From: Planctomycetota bacterium
Lineage (GTDB): Bacteria > Planctomycetota > JAPUJT01
Assembly (NCBI GenBank): GCA_027296055.1
Contig: JAPUJT010000036.1
Coordinates: 1-34,208, forward strand
Direction of reading: 5' to 3'
Length of the DNA stretch: 34,208 bases
Shown here: one piece after another, positions 31,605 to 34,208 of the stretch
How the letters are laid out: the number at the start of each line of letters is the position of its first letter
How positions within the stretch are numbered: the first letter of the stretch is position 1
Position numbers and translations under genes: made by a program
The notes under the pieces: generated by a model
Seen by the model: only the letters and a program-made list of their open reading frames with translations
What the model was told of the DNA's origin: nothing
The model's database searches: none

Positions 31605-32203
31605 AGGTCCTCCTAGGCGTGACAGGAGGCATTGCCGCGTACAAAGCGGTAGAGATCGCCTCACAGCTCGTCCAGAAGGGACACGACGTGCTCACCCTCA
31701 TGACGAAGCACGCCTGCGAGTTCGTTACCCCGCTCACCTTCGAATCGATCACGGGCCAGGTCGTGATCCGCGATCTCTTCCAGCCTCCTCCACAGCATCG
31801 ACCGATCCACATCACGACGGCGGATTGGGGAGACGTGATGCTCGTCGCGCCGGCCACGGCGAACTTCATAGGCAAGGTGGCGGGGGGCATCGCCGATGAT
31901 GTGCTGACCAGCACCGTGATGGCCCTTCGGTGCCCCGTCCTGATCGCCCCGGCGATGAACGATCGTATGTACGAAAACGCGATTGTTGCTGGCAACATCA
32001 AGAAGCTGGAGGGGCACGGCTACGAGTTCATTCCTCCGGAGGAGGGCTACCTCGCAGACGGGTATCGCGGCGTTGGGAGGCTCGCCGACGTGAACCGGAT
32101 CGTTGCGGCCGTCCTCGCCAAGGCCCCGCGTGAAGGGCAGCCCAAGCCGTCCGGGCCCCTTCTGGCGCGTGGGATAGAGGGATCTGACAAATCCCAGTCT
32201 TGA
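31601..32203 (+). CDS. coaC: Phosphopantothenoylcysteine decarboxylase (stand-alone CoaC)
   Basis: 200 residues, corresponding to the N-terminal half of CoaBC/Dfp. FMN-binding HFCD family: LLGVTGGIAAYKAVEIA at the N-terminus, catalytic-His motif HITTADWGDVMLVAPATANF, GGIADDVL, and the PAMN motif in IAPAMNDRMYENA. The last motif, which in E. coli Dfp reads ACGDIGPGRM with catalytic Cys158, is here LADGYRGVGRLAD, so the Cys is replaced by Asp. The enzyme decarboxylates 4'-phosphopantothenoylcysteine in coenzyme A synthesis; whether this copy does so without that Cys is open. A tail of about 30 residues after the motif is not conserved. Start ATG 31601 overlaps gmk; coaB follows after 22 bases. 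Confidence 0.9.
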   Translation: MKVLLGVTGGIAAYKAVEIASQLVQKGHDVLTLMTKHACEFVTPLTFESITGQVVIRDLFQPPPQHRPIHITTADWGDVMLVAPATANFIGKVAGGIADDVLTSTVMALRCPVLIAPAMNDRMYENAIVAGNIKKLEGHGYEFIPPEEGYLADGYRGVGRLADVNRIVAAVLAKAPREGQPKPSGPLLARGIEGSDKSQS

Positions 32204-32225
32204 GGCGACGCACCTCTCTTCTCAC

Positions 32226-32864
32226 ATGAAATTCCTCGTAACTGCGGGTCCCACGCACGAGCACCTCGACCCGGTCCGCTTTCTGGCGAACGCATCCTCC
32301 GGGAAGATGGGCTACGCGATAGCCAGAGAGGCGAGGCGGCGCGGCCACACGGTCTCCCTGATCAGCGGTCCCACCCATCTTCGGCCTCCCAGGGGGATCC
32401 GTCTCACGAAGGTCATCTCCGCCATGTCGATGCGCCAGGCGATCAAGAAGGAGATCCGGCGCTCTCATTGCCTCGTCATGGCGGCGGCGGTTGCCGATTA
32501 CCGACCCGCGAAATCGTCCAGCGCGAAGATACGGAAGGGAAAGGGCCCACGATCGATCGCTCTCGTCCCCAACCCTGACATCCTGGGCGAGATCGGACGG
32601 AGCCGCTGGCCTGGCGTACTGGTGGGTTTCTCCCTGGAGACGGAGACGGGGGAGGCGCGAGCGCGAGACAAGCTCCGGCAGAAGCGCCTCGATTTCATCG
32701 TCCAGAACGCCCCGGCGACGATCGGTAGCGATTCCATCACCGCCACGATCCTCTTCTCCGATGGACGGCGCGAGATCCTGAAGCAGGTATCGAAGGCAGT
32801 GGCCGCCCGCCGGATCGTCCGACTGGCGGAGGATGCGCGCAAGGAGCGCCAGCAGACTCGATGA
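32226..32864 (+). CDS. coaB: Phosphopantothenate-cysteine ligase (stand-alone CoaB)
   Basis: 212 residues matching the C-terminal half of CoaBC. It begins at FLVTAGPTHEHLDPVRFLAN, followed by ASSGKMGYAIAREARRRG (the NxSSGKMG motif with the conserved Asn), VSLISGP, MAAAVADYRPA with a downstream Lys (SAKIRKGK) as in the E. coli active site, NPDILGEIG and VGFSLETETG. It joins phosphopantothenate and cysteine, using CTP in most bacteria, upstream of the CoaC step. CoaC and CoaB are separate genes here, not one fused protein. Its stop overlaps the aroB start as ATGA. Confidence 0.93.
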   Translation: MKFLVTAGPTHEHLDPVRFLANASSGKMGYAIAREARRRGHTVSLISGPTHLRPPRGIRLTKVISAMSMRQAIKKEIRRSHCLVMAAAVADYRPAKSSSAKIRKGKGPRSIALVPNPDILGEIGRSRWPGVLVGFSLETETGEARARDKLRQKRLDFIVQNAPATIGSDSITATILFSDGRREILKQVSKAVAARRIVRLAEDARKERQQTR

Positions 32865-33952
32865 GAAAGCTCGTCGTGAAACTCGAATCGGGCCAGGGCT
32901 ACCCCATTCATCTGGGAAGGGGTGTCTTGAGACGTCTTCCCTCCAGCCTCCGGTCTCGACCGGTCGGAGAGCGGTACGCGGTGATCACCGACCACACCGT
33001 GAGAGATCTTTACGGAGAAACGGTCCTGGCAGGCCTCGAGCGGGCGGGCCTCCACGCCCGGATCTTCTCCTTCGCGCCGGGCGAGGCGAGAAAGAATTTG
33101 AGGACGGTCGAGTCGATCGCCGGACGGATGTTGAAGGCGGGCATCTCGCGCTCCGACGCCGTGATCGCCCTGGGCGGGGGCGTCGTGGGGGATGTGGCTG
33201 GTTACGTCGCCGCCTCTTACATGCGCGGCATCCCCTATATTCAGGCGCCGACCACGCTGTTGTCGATGGTCGACTCCAGCATCGGGGGAAAGGTCGCGGT
33301 CGATCTTGACTCGGCAAAGAACATCATCGGCCACTTCTGGCATCCGAGTCGCGTCTTCATCGATCCGACCTGTCTCGATACGCTCCCCGTCCGCCAGCAA
33401 AGGAGTGGGTGGGCAGAGATCGTGAAGCACGGCGTGATCGCAGACCGCGATTACTTCGGATGGTTGGAGAAGAACGCTGCCCGTCTCCTCCGGCTGAGGG
33501 GGAAGGCGATGGAGGACGTCCTGGCCCGGAGTCTGTCCATCAAGTCCAGGATCGTTGCGAAGGATGCCCGTGAAGCCGACTTACGCATGGTGCTCAACTA
33601 CGGGCACACGATCGGACACGCCATCGAAAGCCTGACTCGATATCGGAAGTACACGCACGGCGAGGCAGTGGCGATCGGCATGAATCTCGAGGGCAGACTC
33701 GCCCTGCTCCTCGGCCTCTGGGACCAGGCAGACCTCGACCGCCAGAACCGCCTCCTCCGGAGACTGCGACTACCGACGAGACTCCCCGATCTCTCTGCCT
33801 CCAAGATCATCCGCTCGATCCGCCACGACAAGAAATCATCGAACGGCCTTCCGGTCTTCGCTCTCCCCAGACGGATCGGCGCTATGGCGACCCGCGACGG
33901 TCGCTTCGGCCTCCACGTCGACCCCGCCCTAATCAAGGGGACACTCACTTAA
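32861..33952 (+). CDS. aroB: 3-Dehydroquinate synthase
   Basis: 363 residues. Second step of the shikimate pathway; NAD and a divalent metal in the active site. Motifs: FAPGEARKNLRTVE, the NAD-binding ALGGGVVGDVAGYVAASYMRG, QAPTTLLSMVDSSIGGKVAVD, the metal ligands in AEIVKHGVIAD, and the two His motifs NYGHTIGHAIE and HGEAVAIGM. ATG 32861 overlaps the coaB stop. The final codons and the TAA stop lie inside the left arm of a 108-bp inverted-repeat element, so the original C-terminus has probably been replaced by the residues KGTLT. Last gene of the tpiA operon. Confidence 0.95.
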   Translation: MRKLVVKLESGQGYPIHLGRGVLRRLPSSLRSRPVGERYAVITDHTVRDLYGETVLAGLERAGLHARIFSFAPGEARKNLRTVESIAGRMLKAGISRSDAVIALGGGVVGDVAGYVAASYMRGIPYIQAPTTLLSMVDSSIGGKVAVDLDSAKNIIGHFWHPSRVFIDPTCLDTLPVRQQRSGWAEIVKHGVIADRDYFGWLEKNAARLLRLRGKAMEDVLARSLSIKSRIVAKDAREADLRMVLNYGHTIGHAIESLTRYRKYTHGEAVAIGMNLEGRLALLLGLWDQADLDRQNRLLRRLRLPTRLPDLSASKIIRSIRHDKKSSNGLPVFALPRRIGAMATRDGRFGLHVDPALIKGTLT

Positions 33953-34044
33953 TTATTTGCTCTGTTGATCGACGCAACCTTTTGATTTGCAGCCAGTTAA
34001 GATGGGTGTCCCCGAAACTCCCGAGCAATTAAGTGTGTGTCCCC
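33937..34044. repeat. REP/MITE-like inverted-repeat element between aroB and aroC
   Basis: The left arm at 33937-33962 begins GGGGACACTCACTTAATT and ends GCTC. The right arm at 34023-34044, read on the minus strand, begins GGGGACACACACTTAATT and ends GCTC; the left arm has four extra bases before GCTC. A third partial copy, in the same direction as the right arm, lies at 33995-34013 (ending GGTGTCCCC). The 108-bp unit is AT-richer than its surroundings. No transposase is inside, so this would be a non-autonomous element. Confidence 0.65.
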
Positions 34045-34063
34045 ATAATTAGCAGCAACAGGA

Positions 34064-34208
34064 CTATAGGAAGCCGGCGCGGATCATCAGGTCGAGGAGG
34101 GGGGCGGCGGCGGCGTTCTCGATGACGGGGACGGCGCGAGGGACGATGCAGGGGTCGTGCCTCCCCGTCACTCTCAGTTCGGCCGGCTCCATCTCGTCGA
34201 GGTCGACG
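34064..34208 (-). CDS. aroC: Chorismate synthase, C-terminal fragment (cut by window edge)
   Basis: Reading the minus strand into the window edge, the last 48 codons contain LRVTGRHDPCIVPRAVPVIE followed by NAAAA and LLDLMIRAGFL, then TAG. GRHDPCIVPRAVPV is the C-terminal hallmark of AroC, which makes chorismate from EPSP with reduced FMN. The start lies beyond 34208. It converges on aroB across the REP-like element. Together with aroK and aroB, three shikimate-pathway genes are in this window, in three different transcription units. Confidence 0.93.
   Translation of the reverse strand, partial: VDLDEMEPAELRVTGRHDPCIVPRAVPVIENAAAAPLLDLMIRAGFL

Noticed and set aside
1..34208. CRISPR arrays, tRNA or rRNA genes, prophage or integrase genes
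   Set aside because: No regular spaced repeats, cloverleaf-like arms with CCA-proximal stems, rRNA motifs or integrase/transposase frames were seen. A dedicated scan (tRNAscan-SE, Infernal) was not possible here.

Overview
The window is high-GC bacterial DNA, densely packed with chromosomal housekeeping genes and no phage, rRNA or tRNA. The layout tpiA-secG-yicC-gmk with separate coaC and coaB genes, the RNase HII-like protein with a DEAGYGP motif, and the frequent GTG/TTG starts and ATGA-type overlaps fit an uncultured Gram-negative lineage. I lean towards Planctomycetota (about even odds; family-level reasoning from memory, no search run). Envelope genes (alr, murJ, an AsmA-like bridge protein, lipoproteins, secreted proteins) point to a two-membrane cell.

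Left part (1-4664): a truncated STN/TPR secreted protein on the minus strand, a divergent RNase HII-like nuclease, a PD40 beta-propeller lipoprotein, shikimate kinase (minus) and a PilZ-domain protein. Centre-left (4711-8672): two transcription units hold a membrane-anchored coiled-coil protein, a soluble coiled-coil protein and an actin homologue of the MamK type. These look like one filament system outside any magnetosome island. Each unit has clear promoter or terminator signals.

Centre (8720-22140): an FkbM methyltransferase, a MuiA/DUF4139-type protein with an apparently leaderless promoter, a DCC-type (DUF393) protein, a 1275-residue AsmA-like protein built of about seven 120-residue repeats, alr, tsaB, two coupled membrane proteins, a glycosyltransferase-methyltransferase fusion and murJ. 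Centre-right (22249-27696): a sodium-coupled NSS transporter with a 38-residue MetS-like subunit, then a minus-strand unit of M28 peptidase, glycerate kinase and hydroxyacid dehydrogenase. The last two would take glyoxylate or hydroxypyruvate to 2-phosphoglycerate.

Right part (27840-34208): a secreted thioredoxin-like gene is interrupted by one in-frame TGA exactly at the first cysteine of a WCGPC site. It is followed at the right distance by a hairpin with a GGU-containing loop, so I read it as a selenoprotein with a bacterial SECIS element. A strong terminator separates it from the tpiA-secG-yicC-gmk-coaC-coaB-aroB unit. A 108-bp inverted-repeat (REP/MITE-like) element supplies the end of aroB, and the window closes in the 3' end of aroC (minus). 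No gene-free stretch reaches 300 bases; the longest are 3984-4268, 27662-27904 and 28706-28951, and their promoter and terminator signals are listed.
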